64,000 nt of DNA from Scenedesmus sp. ARA3 (Eukaryota > Chlorophyta > Chlorophyceae > Sphaeropleales > Scenedesmaceae): positions 45,831 through 109,830 of the forward strand of contig RWJK01001388.1 in assembly GCA_004335835.1 (NCBI GenBank), read 5' to 3'. The notes under the pieces were generated by a model. The model was given only the letters and a program-made list of their open reading frames with translations, was not told the origin of the DNA and searched no databases. A program made the translations under genes and the position numbers. Shown piece by piece: positions 47,473 through 57,583 of the stretch; position 1 is the stretch's first letter; every line of letters begins with the position of its first letter.

Positions 47473-49572
47473 GCGCAGACAGACTTGACAGGCAGCGGCA
47501 CGCAGCAGCACAAACGACTGCCATGCGACTCTCGCTGTGCAGCGCGCTGCTCGCTGATGTGTGGGCCAGGAAACATGGTGGCGTGTGTTTGACTATGGGA
47601 GCGTGCAAGCCGGACACGCTGGGATACTCTGGTGGATTGTGTGTTAGCGCCACCCGGCAGCATACGATTGCAGCAACTCGCACAATGCCCTTGACTTATG
47701 ACGAAAGGTGGCGCGCAGCACGCCAGCAGGCATATTGTGCTTGCTGGCGGCGCACTGAGGGAGCTGCTGTGTGTGCCAATGTGGCGCTTTTGTTGGCTGG
47801 CGCAAGCATGGACGAAAGCTGTAGCTGCTCGGCAGCAACAAAGGCAGCGTTTGACAGGCCCTGCGGCTCAAAGTGTGACTGAAAAGACCGCCACATGGCG
47901 CAACTGATGTGTGCGCATATGCTGCAACAGGCATACCAGGGCTTGCGCGAGAGCAGCAGCGGTCCCTTGACCCCAATTTGAATTGTGTGTGCTGCTGCTG
48001 TGCCAGCAGCAGCACGTCACTCTGATGGCCGCCAACAACGCATGCCCTTGTACCTGCAGCAGCTGCCGCTTTGCTTTGCTTCTGGCCGAGCAGTGTGTGA
48101 ATGCTTGGAGGCTTGGAGGCTCTCTGTCTAAGCTGTCGCAGGCAGCAGGCGCGTGCTACAAACATGCATGCTGCCGCCTGCGTTGGCTGACGTTGCGTGT
48201 GTGCGTGTGAGCTTGAGGCAGCTGACTGTGATGTTATATCAGCTGGCGGCTGCATGCGGCACAGGGTGCTGCTGTCCAGTGTTGTTGTCAAAGTTTGAGG
48301 ACAGCTGGCAGCAGTGTCATACTACTGCATGCTGAACATAGCACATGCCTTGGCGCATGGTACTGCCGCAAAGGGTAGTGGTGCTTAGCGGACTCTGGCT
48401 TTACTGCGGTAGCGTCGGCTCCTGTGTGGCACGTGTGCTGGAACCCTATTGTATGATTGTTCCCCGGCACTGAGCATTGTCAACTGTTTCACACTTCTGG
48501 TGCGGTGTAGGGGTACTGAGGCCATCCTGTTGTGTACACTGCACTGCACTCGCAGCCAGGCTGTGTCTGTCTTTTTTTGTCGGCTTGGCATCGCCCTGCT
48601 GTAGAACTGCGGTGTGCGCCTGGCGCTGCTGCTCAGGGGTGTGAGAGGAACCAGCGCATATGTAGCAAGCGTATAGTAGTGCTGTGCGCCGTTTGATTCG
48701 TAGGCCTGGGTGTGTCTTTTGAGCAAGTCGCTCAACCTGCATGGCAGCGCAGGCTGAGCTGTCTTGGATTTCCACCTGCACCTGACGCAGCAGGAGTGCG
48801 GCTGTCACATTTCATTGCCTTCGGAAAAAAGCGTTGGTCTCCCAGCGATGGCTTGTTGGCATGCTGCTGCTACCTGCTGTTGCATACAGTAGCGTGCTGG
48901 CACCTCTCATCGTTATCTGGCAGCATCATTTTGATGCTGGGATGGTGCTGCTTGTCTGGCTGCAGCTGGACTGGCCTTGCAACATCTGCGAAAGGTTATT
49001 TTCAAGTTGGATTTTTGCTTTGGTAACTGTGACACGACGCACTGCACATCATGTGATGAGTTTCTGCTGCCGTTCCTGCAGGCACGGAAGGTCCAGCGCC
49101 AACCAACCCGCCACTTGCTAAACTAGATATGCAGCCCTGGTCTGCATTTCCACAGCTCGAACCAGCTTACAACAGTCATTCGGACTGCGGCTTTTGTTGC
49201 GATGGAGCAAAAGCGCCACTATTACGAGGGACTTACTCGGTTTGCTCATCCCTACTCGCATGCTCCTGACGGCCTCGCGCAATGGCTAAGGCGGTACTGA
49301 CTGCACCAGTGTTAGACAGAGCCGCCTCGTTTCGTACGACTCCGAGTGCACCTGCTGTCTCATTCCCGGCAGCAGCAGTAGCACAACAGCAGCAGCATCA
49401 CCAAAGCACCCAGCAGCCTCAGCTAGGCCTCCTGCAGCAGTAGAGAGCTTAGCCTGCTGCATATCGTTCGCAAAACAACGTTTTTCTTACCGTTTTATGC
49501 GCGTGACAGCTGCAGCAGGCAGCAGTGCAGCAGCTCCAGTTACTGCAGCAGCAGCGTGCTCACCTAGCGCAC
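47473..49572. other. Intergenic stretch with a possible short upstream open frame
   Basis: Mostly without recognisable content. From 49282 an ATG opens a 53-codon frame (MAKAVLTAPVLDRAASF at its start, then Ser/Ala- and Gln-rich), stopping at 49442. It resembles a plastid transit peptide in composition. It may be an upstream open frame or a first exon of the transporter gene. Nothing else stands out. Confidence 0.4.
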
Positions 49573-49740
49573 ATGGAGGATCCAGAGACGACTCATGCCA
49601 AGCAGAAGGACCCCCTGCCAGCAGTGCAGCAAGGCCTGACTTTTGACGAGGCCCTCACACACTATGTTGGAGAGTTTGGAAAGGGCCAGCTGAGGATTGT
49701 GAGTGGCTTAGCAGCTGCTCACGTGTCTGGTGCACTGCTT

Positions 49741-49775
<35 letters not shown>

Positions 49776-52400
49776 CAGCCAGTCAAGCCTTACACTTCAC
49801 ATTGGTGCATTCTTGACTGAGGCAAGCAGCATGCATTTCAGCCACACACACCATGACAGTGCAAGCCTGGGTGGTGTCTTTCCTACATCTCGTCAGCACA
49901 GCACAGGTGCAGGAGCGCTGCCAGCAATGGTCAACCGTCGACGCTGCCTTGACTGTCGCTGTGTTCTGTTCTGATTTTTAGGTGGGAGCTGCTTCACTGC
50001 TGGGCATCCCAAATGGCCTGATCTTCCTTCTATGGGTGATGGTGAGGCATCACAGCAGCATGCTGAGCTCCTCTGCATGCAGCTGCATTGCAAATGTGTC
50101 ACGGCAGCATGCTGCACTGCGCACTGCGCAGTGCTGCGCTGCTCTGCATGCAGCTGTGATGCCTTGCCGCATAATGGGTCTTTGCATGCAGCAGCGCTTG
50201 GTGCAGCTGTGCTGTTTGAACATTTCAGTAGGCATCAGCAATGGCTGGCTGCCAGGCCATGCAACAGCAGCTGTAGCATGTGAAATAGGTGCTACAAACA
50301 CCTGTGTGCGGCCGCAAGCGCAATTTCGCATGCATCACAAGTGCAGCAGACACAGCCTATGCAGGTGCAACCATGCTACACACACAACACCGTCACAAGC
50401 TCCATAATCTGCCTTTTTTATTTTGGGCACATTGTAACATGTAACATGTTACATGCAACGTGTAACAGGTGACCATTGACCCCATCAAGAACCACGCCTG
50501 GCGCTGCACCAGCGCTGCTGACGCAGCGTGTGCAGCGGTGTGGGCCGCGCCCACCAGCGACAACTTCTGTGAGCTGCCGGCTGCCGCATGGCAGTGGACA
50601 AACTACGGTGAGTGCGGTACAGATAAATATCTGGCACCACATACCGGTAATACACATAAATATCTGGCGGCAGCCAGCCACGACTTCTGTGAGCTGCCGG
50701 CCAGCGCATGGCAGTGGAGAAACTACGGTGAGTGCGGTACAGCTGCAACTATGTTTGAATTTTTGAATTTCCCAATCCCGGTGGGAAGGCGGCAAAGGGA
50801 ACTGACGGATTCCCATGGTGATGCCCACAAAGTGTGCCGAATGCACCCCTACTATCCTCATCCTATTCCAATCTGAGATGGAGTGTCTGCACATGCTGGG
50901 CTAAGCGGCTCAGTGAGTGGCTGCTATCGCACGCATTCGAGTTGGGCTGGGGCACATCTCGATGCATGCTGTGTGTTGCACCTCAGTTTTTGCAGGGCTT
51001 CTTACGTGCTGCTGCTGCTGCTGCCCCCGCTGCTGCTGCAGACAGCCTGGTGTCGCGCTTCAACCTGATCTGCGGCGACGGCTGGAAGGTGCAGTTTGCC
51101 AACAGCGTCATGTTCGTGGGCTGCTTCATCGGTGCGCCACCCGCCCCTGTACATATTTGGTTCAGGCTTTTTGTACTTTTGGACACATAACACCTTGCGA
51201 CCTCATGTTCGTGGGCTGCTTTATAGGTGCGCCACCCGCCCCTGCACGTTTTTGGTCCAGGGTTTTTGCACTTGGTTGTTGGACATGTTCGTGGGCTGCT
51301 TCATAGTGCCGCTCCGTGCTTACACAACAGCACCCTGCAAATTCACCGTGCTTATCCATTCATGTGATGCTGTTGCTGCACAAGCCAGCCCTCTGCACCT
51401 ACCCATCTGGCACCGTCATTTTCTGCTGTGTTTGATGCAGGCTCTGGCCTGTTCGGGGCCTGGTCAGACCGAGTGGGCCGCAAGGTGCCTCTGTTTGTGG
51501 CCAGCGCACTCGCTGCTGCTGCCACGCTTGTGAGCACGGCTGGGCCAAGCTTCTGGTTTGTGGCTGCCATGCGCTTTGTTGTGGGCATCGGCGCTGCGGG
51601 GCAGGTGCAGGGAGTGGTGCTGCTGTGCATGGAGACAACTGGAAGGTCCTTCAGGTGCGCTGGCGGCTGTTGCTGCTGCTGCTGGTGCTGGTGGTAGTGG
51701 TTATGGTTGTGGTGGCGCTGCGGGGCAGGTGCAGGGCGTGGTGCTGCTGTGCATGGAGACGACCGGCAGGTCATTCAGGTGCTCTGGCTGCTGCTGCTGC
51801 TGGTGCTGCTGTTGCTGCTGCTGGTGCTGCTGCCGCTGCTGGTGCTTGCTGGTGCTGCTGGGGTGGTGGTGGTAGTGCAGGGTGTGGTGCTACTGTGCAT
51901 GGAGACGACCGGCAGGTCATTCAGGTGCGCTGGCTGCTGCTGTGGCTGGTGCTGTGGCTGGTGGTTGGGTGGTGGTGGTGGCTGTGGTGGTGGTGATTGT
52001 GCTGCAGTGCATGGAGACGACCGGCAGGTCGTTCAGGTGCGCTGGCTGCTGTTGCTGCTGCTGCTGGTGCTGTGGCTGGTGGTAATTTTGGTGGTGGTGG
52101 TGGTGGTGGTGGTAGTGGTGACTGTGCTGCTGTGCATGGAAACGACCGGCAGGTCATTCAGGTGCGGGGGCGGCTGCTGCTTAAAGTTTTGGTGGTGGTG
52201 GTGCTGGTAGTAGTGTGCTGGCCAGGTGCAGGGCGTGGTGCTGCTGTGCATGGAGACGGCCGACAGGTCGTTCAGGTGCGCTGGCTGCTGCTGCTGCTGC
52301 TGCCGTTGCTGGTGCTGCTGGTGCTGCTGGGGTGGTAGTGGTAGTGCGGGGAGTGGTGCTGCTGGGCATGCCGACGACTGGAAGGTCATTCAGGTGCGCT

Positions 52401-52439
<39 letters not shown>

Positions 52440-54867
52440 GTGGTGGTGCTGGTGCTCTCGTGCGAGATGTCGTGTCCACAGCTGGTATTGTGGCTATCCT
52501 GTATGCAGCCGAGCGTCATGCTGCTGCTGCTGCTGCTGCTGCAGGGGCATCGCCGGTGTGCCTCAGGTGGTGATGTTTTGCTTTGGGGAGTACCTGTTGG
52601 TCGCTCTAGCCGTGCTGGTGCCACACTGGCGCACCCTCACTTGGGCAGCAGGCTGTGTGGGCACTGCGGCGCTACTGATCTATCCCATTGTGCCTGAGTC
52701 AGCACGCTGGCTTATTGGTCAGGAGGGAAAAGAAGATCAGGCCGTGGAGCTGCTTCGAAGCATATCAGTTCGAAATGGATCTAGAATGCCTGAGCGGCAT
52801 TTGCTGCGCAGCAAGAGCAGCAGGTCATTTTCGGCCGCCAGTGGCGGGGACGGCAGTGACGGGCGTGCGCTGAGAGCTAGCAAGAGCGCAAAGATAGTGG
52901 GGTGCAATGCGGCATTGGAGCAGCAGCAGCAGCAGCAGCTGCGTGCTTCTAAGAGCATGCCAGTGCTGCGGCATGACAGCAGCGTCCATCCAGTAGAAGA
53001 CAGCAGCAGCAGCAGCAGCAGCAGCGACGGCTTGCCTGCTGAAGGAGATCCCTGCAGCTCACCTGCACCCAGCACGCCTGATCTGGCAGTTATCGCCACG
53101 GCAGATGACGCTGGAAGTATCATTGCCGATAGCACAGCAGCAGCACCAGCAGCAGCAGCAGCGCCTGTGCAGCCGCCGAGCCTCGGACAGCTGCTGTGGC
53201 GGCACCCCAGCATGGCGGCTATGTCACTGGTGATGCTGCTGGTGTGGTTTTCGAACTTCAGCTCCTTCTACGTGATCGCGCTGGGCAGCGGAGGCCTGCC
53301 GGGATCCATGTGAGTGCTGTCATTATGTTTGTTATGTGTCATTTTTGTGAAAGTAACAATGATGACCAGCTGTTGCACCTAATTGCATGCAGCTTGCCGC
53401 CTGCTTTCTCAATGCACATCACTCATGGTTGTGTTGACCTCCTGTGTCTGAATCTGCTGCAACTGCTGCAGCCACGTCACCTTTGCGCTGCAGGTGACTG
53501 GCCAGATCATTGCAACGCTGCTATCCGGTGCACTGATTGACCAGCTGGGCCGTCACAACATCATCTCTGCGAGCCTGCTGATTGGTGGTGCTGCATGCCT
53601 GGGATGCTCAAACACATCCAACAGGATCGCGCAGATCGTACTGGCAACCATTGGGCAGTTTGGCTGCACAGGTGCGCTGTGAGGCGGTGATGTGTACAGA
53701 CGCTTGAGCCCTCTGTCGGCATTTGGTTCGTTTGTAGCGGGTCGGTGCCGTATATTGAAAGTGCATGCTCATGGAGCTGTTAGTGCGCAGCTGCTCAGCT
53801 GGCACACACTGATCCGCGCATGCAGCAGTACCCAGCAAGCTTTGTATGTGTGCGAAACATCAACTGCGCTGCTGCTGATGCTGCTGCAGCCTCTCTGGCT
53901 GCCACACCCATCTACACAGCCGAGCTCTACCCCACCCCAGTGCGCTCGACCGCCCTGGGCATGTGCAACAAGGCCTGCAGATGTGGCAGCATCTCAGCAC
54001 CTTTCCTGCTGATGCTGGGCACGCATACTGCTGCTGCATTCGGCTCTGCGCTGTTCATGCCGTATGTCATTGTGGGCTGCGTGTGCCTGCTGGCGGGCGC
54101 GCTGGTGCTGCTGATGCCTGAGACCCTGGGCAAGGACATGCCTGAGTGCATGGAGGTGGGTTGAGGTTGCTGCTTTCTATGAAAAGTTGGGGTGGTTCAG
54201 GGCGTGCTTGGCTTTGGTTTCCTGGTGCTCGCTCATTCATTGTGTAAAGCTTGCGCATACCGTGTGCGTTCCTCTTTGCTTAACTGCCTTTGATACGTGT
54301 GAACACTTGCCGTACCATTCGTGCGCTGGTGCTGCTGATGCCAGAAACGCTGGGGAAGGACATGCCTGAGTGTATGGAGTTGAGGGACCGCTTTCTTGGT
54401 TGTGTCAGGGTGGTGTTGGGGTGTTTTTGTGATGCTTCAAGCAACACTGTTGGTGCCTCACCTGCCAACGCATGTACGTCGTGTGTTCCTTTTTGTCCCC
54501 AGCTGTGCCACGCACGAGTTACCTTGTTTTCCTGTAGCCTGCTGGGATGCTCCTGCTGCTGATGACTATTCTATTGGTGTTACAGGACGTTGCTGAGCTG
54601 CATCCAGTTGCCTCACATATCGCCGCACCCTGCCTGCGGTGAGGTTGACTGGCATAGCGTCTCGCTGCTGCTGCTGCTGTTGGGGTGTTGCTGCAGGACC
54701 TAGCCCAGCTGCAGACTGTCTTCTCAGCAAAGCCCTGGAGGCACAGCAGCAGCAGCAGCTGCACTGCTGCCAGCCGCTGCTGGTCTGTCCTGGCATTCCT
54801 GTTCAGGACGCGTGCTGAGCCTAAGGCAGTCAGCGCAGCAGCTGCAGCAGGTGCTGAAGCTGCATAG
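49573..54867 (+). CDS. SLC22-like major facilitator (organic ion/sugar-type) transporter
   Basis: Polytopic transporter, substrate unknown. Exons: 49573-49698, 49982-50041, 50469-50607, 51042-51131, 51441-51654, 52545-53309, 53472-53671, 53890-54155 and 54697-54867 (2031 nt, 676 residues; phases agree). The N-terminus FDEALTHYVGEFGKGQLRI is typical of organic cation transporters. The extracellular loop after TM1 is Cys-rich, then FNLICGDGWKVQFANSVMF. Motif A is GAWSDRVGRK. VPESARWLIG ends TM6, and IYTAELYPTPVRSTALG and LLMPETLGKDMPECME lie at the end of the second half. The cytoplasmic loop between TM6 and TM7 carries about 150 extra residues rich in Ser, Gln and Ala. Two candidate last exons exist (54586-54642, DVAELHPVAS; 54697-54867, DLAQLQTVFS); both fit in frame, so the C-terminus is uncertain. 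Confidence 0.85.
50672..51306 (+). repeat. Donor-edge copies of transporter exons 3 and 4
   Basis: Fragment 50672-50727 repeats the end of exon 3 (DFCELPASAWQWRNYG) with the identical donor and intron start (gtgagtgcggtacag). Fragments 51203-51225 and 51284-51306 repeat the end of exon 4 (MFVGCFI); the first keeps its donor (gtgcgcc). Confidence 0.9.
51604..52393 (+). repeat. Seven tandem copies of transporter exon 5 donor edge
   Basis: The exon end coding GVVLLCMETTGRSF, with its donor, recurs with edges at 51654 (real), 51778, 51924, 52036, 52161, 52275 and 52393. Spacing is 112-146 bp. Every copy keeps TTCAG|GTGC, and six of seven keep an almost unchanged exon part. Between copies are GT- and CTG-rich linkers. 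Confidence 0.95.
54322..54379 (+). repeat. Copy of transporter exon 8 donor edge
   Basis: Repeats ALVLLMPETLGKDMPECME (real end 54155) with mostly silent changes. The donor GT has become TT, so this edge is dead. Confidence 0.92.
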
Positions 54868-55920
54868 CCAGCCGCAGCAGACGCTGCCGCCGCCGCCGCC
54901 GCCGCAGCAGCAGCAGCAGCTGGAGCGGTGCAGGAGCAATGCACAACCTGTGTGAGGGTATCTTGCTTGGACAAGGAGCGTCTACCTAGAGTGGGTCAAT
55001 CCTTGGCGGGGGCACCCCGTGGTGGTGGGTCAAAGTTAAGGTCATTCCTAGAAAACACCGACTGGCTCCTGCCCTGCAGCGCCGACTGCGCATAGCGCCC
55101 ACAGCTGGTGTGTTTGTTTGTTTTGTCTGTACACAGCGGCTTCACACTCACCTGCTTGCGCCGTGTGTTTAGCAGCTGCAGATGTCGCCACAGAGGGAAG
55201 CTGCCGGCAGTAGCAGCACCGCTGATCAGCATTGACAGGCAGGTGTTGCTCGCGCATGATGGGCAACGCATTCTTTGCCCGCATAGGGCATGCAGGTTAA
55301 GTAACCGTCGTTGCATGCAGAGTGGCAGGTCCCACAGTCTCAGGGTGTGCCAGCAAATGCGGCCAGCAGCGGGGCTATGTGCAAGCTCTGTTTGCGCTGT
55401 TTGTCTTGGTTGGTTTGAGCTGCCCTGGCCGCTGTGTCGCTGGCGCCAGTGCTCAGTTGTCATCTTTCGCTTGTTTGCATGCTGTTGTGGCATGCGCTAG
55501 GATGCGCTAGGAGGTGCCAGCGCACCCCAACCAGTGCATTTTTTTCTGTACAGAAGAACTCTGTATATCCAGTGCTGGGTTTTACTCCTGACGAGTTAGT
55601 TAATCTAACACACATTCATGCACTGCAGCTTGGGCTCTGCTTGGTCTCTTTCAGGATCATGTGTTGCATGACAGAGTTTTACTAACACACACGCAGTACT
55701 GCCAGCCAGCTTGCACTAGTGCTATTTATGCCAGCTGGGTTTGTCTCTGTTGCAGTACATGCTAGCCGACCTGATAACGTCAGAGATAATTTATTGTGTC
55801 TCCCGCTTGATGCAGCCGTTGATCACTAGAACTTGGCTGCCTCTGCTGCTGCCGGACCAAGCAGCGCTGAACAATGACTCACTGTTGTGGTCGGACCACA
55901 TTGTGTTATGGCACCTGGCC

Positions 55921-56015
55921 ATGTATGGTACTTCACTACATGTATGGTACTTCACTACATGTATGGTACTTCACTACATGTATGGTACTTCACTACATGT
56001 ATGGTACTTCACTAC
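55921..56015 (+). repeat. 19-bp minisatellite, five perfect copies
   Basis: Unit atgtatggtacttcactac repeated five times without change, then atgctg. It is unlike the triplet repeats that dominate the window. Confidence 0.97.
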
Positions 56016-56577
56016 ATGCTGCGCAGTGGTGGCATGTGCAGCAGCAGCTCTGCAAGTGTGCTGATCTGTCCGGCAGTGTTGTTCACCAGTGCTGTAGCAG
56101 AGTCTGCACGTGATGTGCAAATCACTGAACTGGTCAACTGACGGTTGTACCACAATGTGTATGAGGGTCTGCGATCTGCAGCAAGCAGCTGTTTCTCCAG
56201 CACAGCGCTGTTCACAGAGAGTTTGCAGATAGCATGTAAGCATGGAAGTATCCTGTACGTTCGAGCGCTGTGTGTGTTGTGCAAGTTCTACTCTGTGCAG
56301 GGAGTGTATGCGACGGTTTGCTTGAGGCCCTCCGGTGCTGTGTGCGCCGCACACCGGCGGCCGGTTGTCACACCGCACGGTGCGTGGTAAGCACACACAT
56401 GCGGTGCATGCATGCAGTGCTGTGTTCCACATGCACAGCATTGCTCTGCTAGCTGCGGTGCAATAGTGCACATCAACGTTGATGTACACGTTAACGTGCA
56501 GCAGGTTGCAGCCCGTTGACGCAGGCAGCGTCCCTCGATTGCTGCCAGTAAAAGTCGTGCTGCGATGGTCAGCGCTG

Positions 56578-56579
<2 letters not shown>

Positions 56580-56630
<51 letters not shown>
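56580..56630. repeat. CAG microsatellite
   Basis: About seventeen uninterrupted units in the intergenic stretch, not next to any splice site I can assign. Confidence 0.95.
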
Positions 56631-57583
56631 GGGCCTCTGATGGCAGACATGCATGGTGCTTGCCAGTGCGCTAGAGTCACTGGCCAAATCCAGTGGATGG
56701 CTGATGTAGAGGTTGCCCAATGCGCCTGTCATTGGCTTGAAAACGGGCTGTGTCCCCGTCGTGCTGTGCTGCTGTGCCCAGCACGCTCTGAGCTGTGTTG
56801 TTCATGCCTGAGAGTACTTGCAGTGGTTGTTGAATTGTGTGTTGTGCAACTCTGTATAGTGACGTCAGTTGAGTGCAAAGTTCCTTCGATTTTTTTGGTG
56901 GCAACATGGGTGCAGCAGCAACAGCAGCAGCAGCAACGGTGGCAGCAGCGGCAGTTGCCAGTGCGGTGGTGCAGCATGTGTGTGAAGGCCGCCACAGACA
57001 TTGCTCGAAACATGCGCTTGCACGCATTGCCATGATCTTCAAAGGCAGACAGCAGCCAACGAAAGACACATCCTTGACGAATGGCATGGCGGGAGATGAA
57101 ACCGCTACTACTCCAGAATGGGGCTGGATCACGCCATATAACTTTTGAGTGCACGTTATATCACAAAACATGCAGGTATCAGGGATACCCAGTCAGAAGC
57201 ATGGTGGCGGGAGGTGCAAATGAGGGTGTAACCCGCACGCCTGCTCAACCCGCAACAGGGGTTATGGTGCTGCGTTGAGCCCCATTGCCACGGATAAGGA
57301 GTAAAGGTTTGTGGTTAGCCTTTTGCAAAGCGGAGGACCACGAACACACACAGTAATGGTCGTGTTACGAGGGTGGTATGAGTTGCACCTGGACACCATT
57401 CTAATATCCCCATATGGAGCCCAAGATACCTGCTCGAGCCATGATCGTGCCATTTAGCGATTGCCATTAGATCAATTCATAAGCAGGCCTGTGCCACGCG
57501 TAGCCCTTGCAGCAGATTTGTCCTTGCCAATCCACCTACTTGACCAATCCTCCTGCGGCCTGTATACAAAAAGCGGCTGCAAC

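Larger units (their letters stand above)
54868..57583. other. Gene-poor stretch
   Basis: Holds the transporter 3' end and the promoter of the RNA-binding protein gene. Contains a 19-bp minisatellite (55921-56015) and a CAG run (56580-56630). I see no gene. Confidence 0.4.

Noticed and set aside
51707..52210. 167-codon plus-strand frame through the seven-copy array
   Set aside because: It reads through repeated intron linkers as Leu/Val/Trp runs. The exon model with the first copy explains the protein better.
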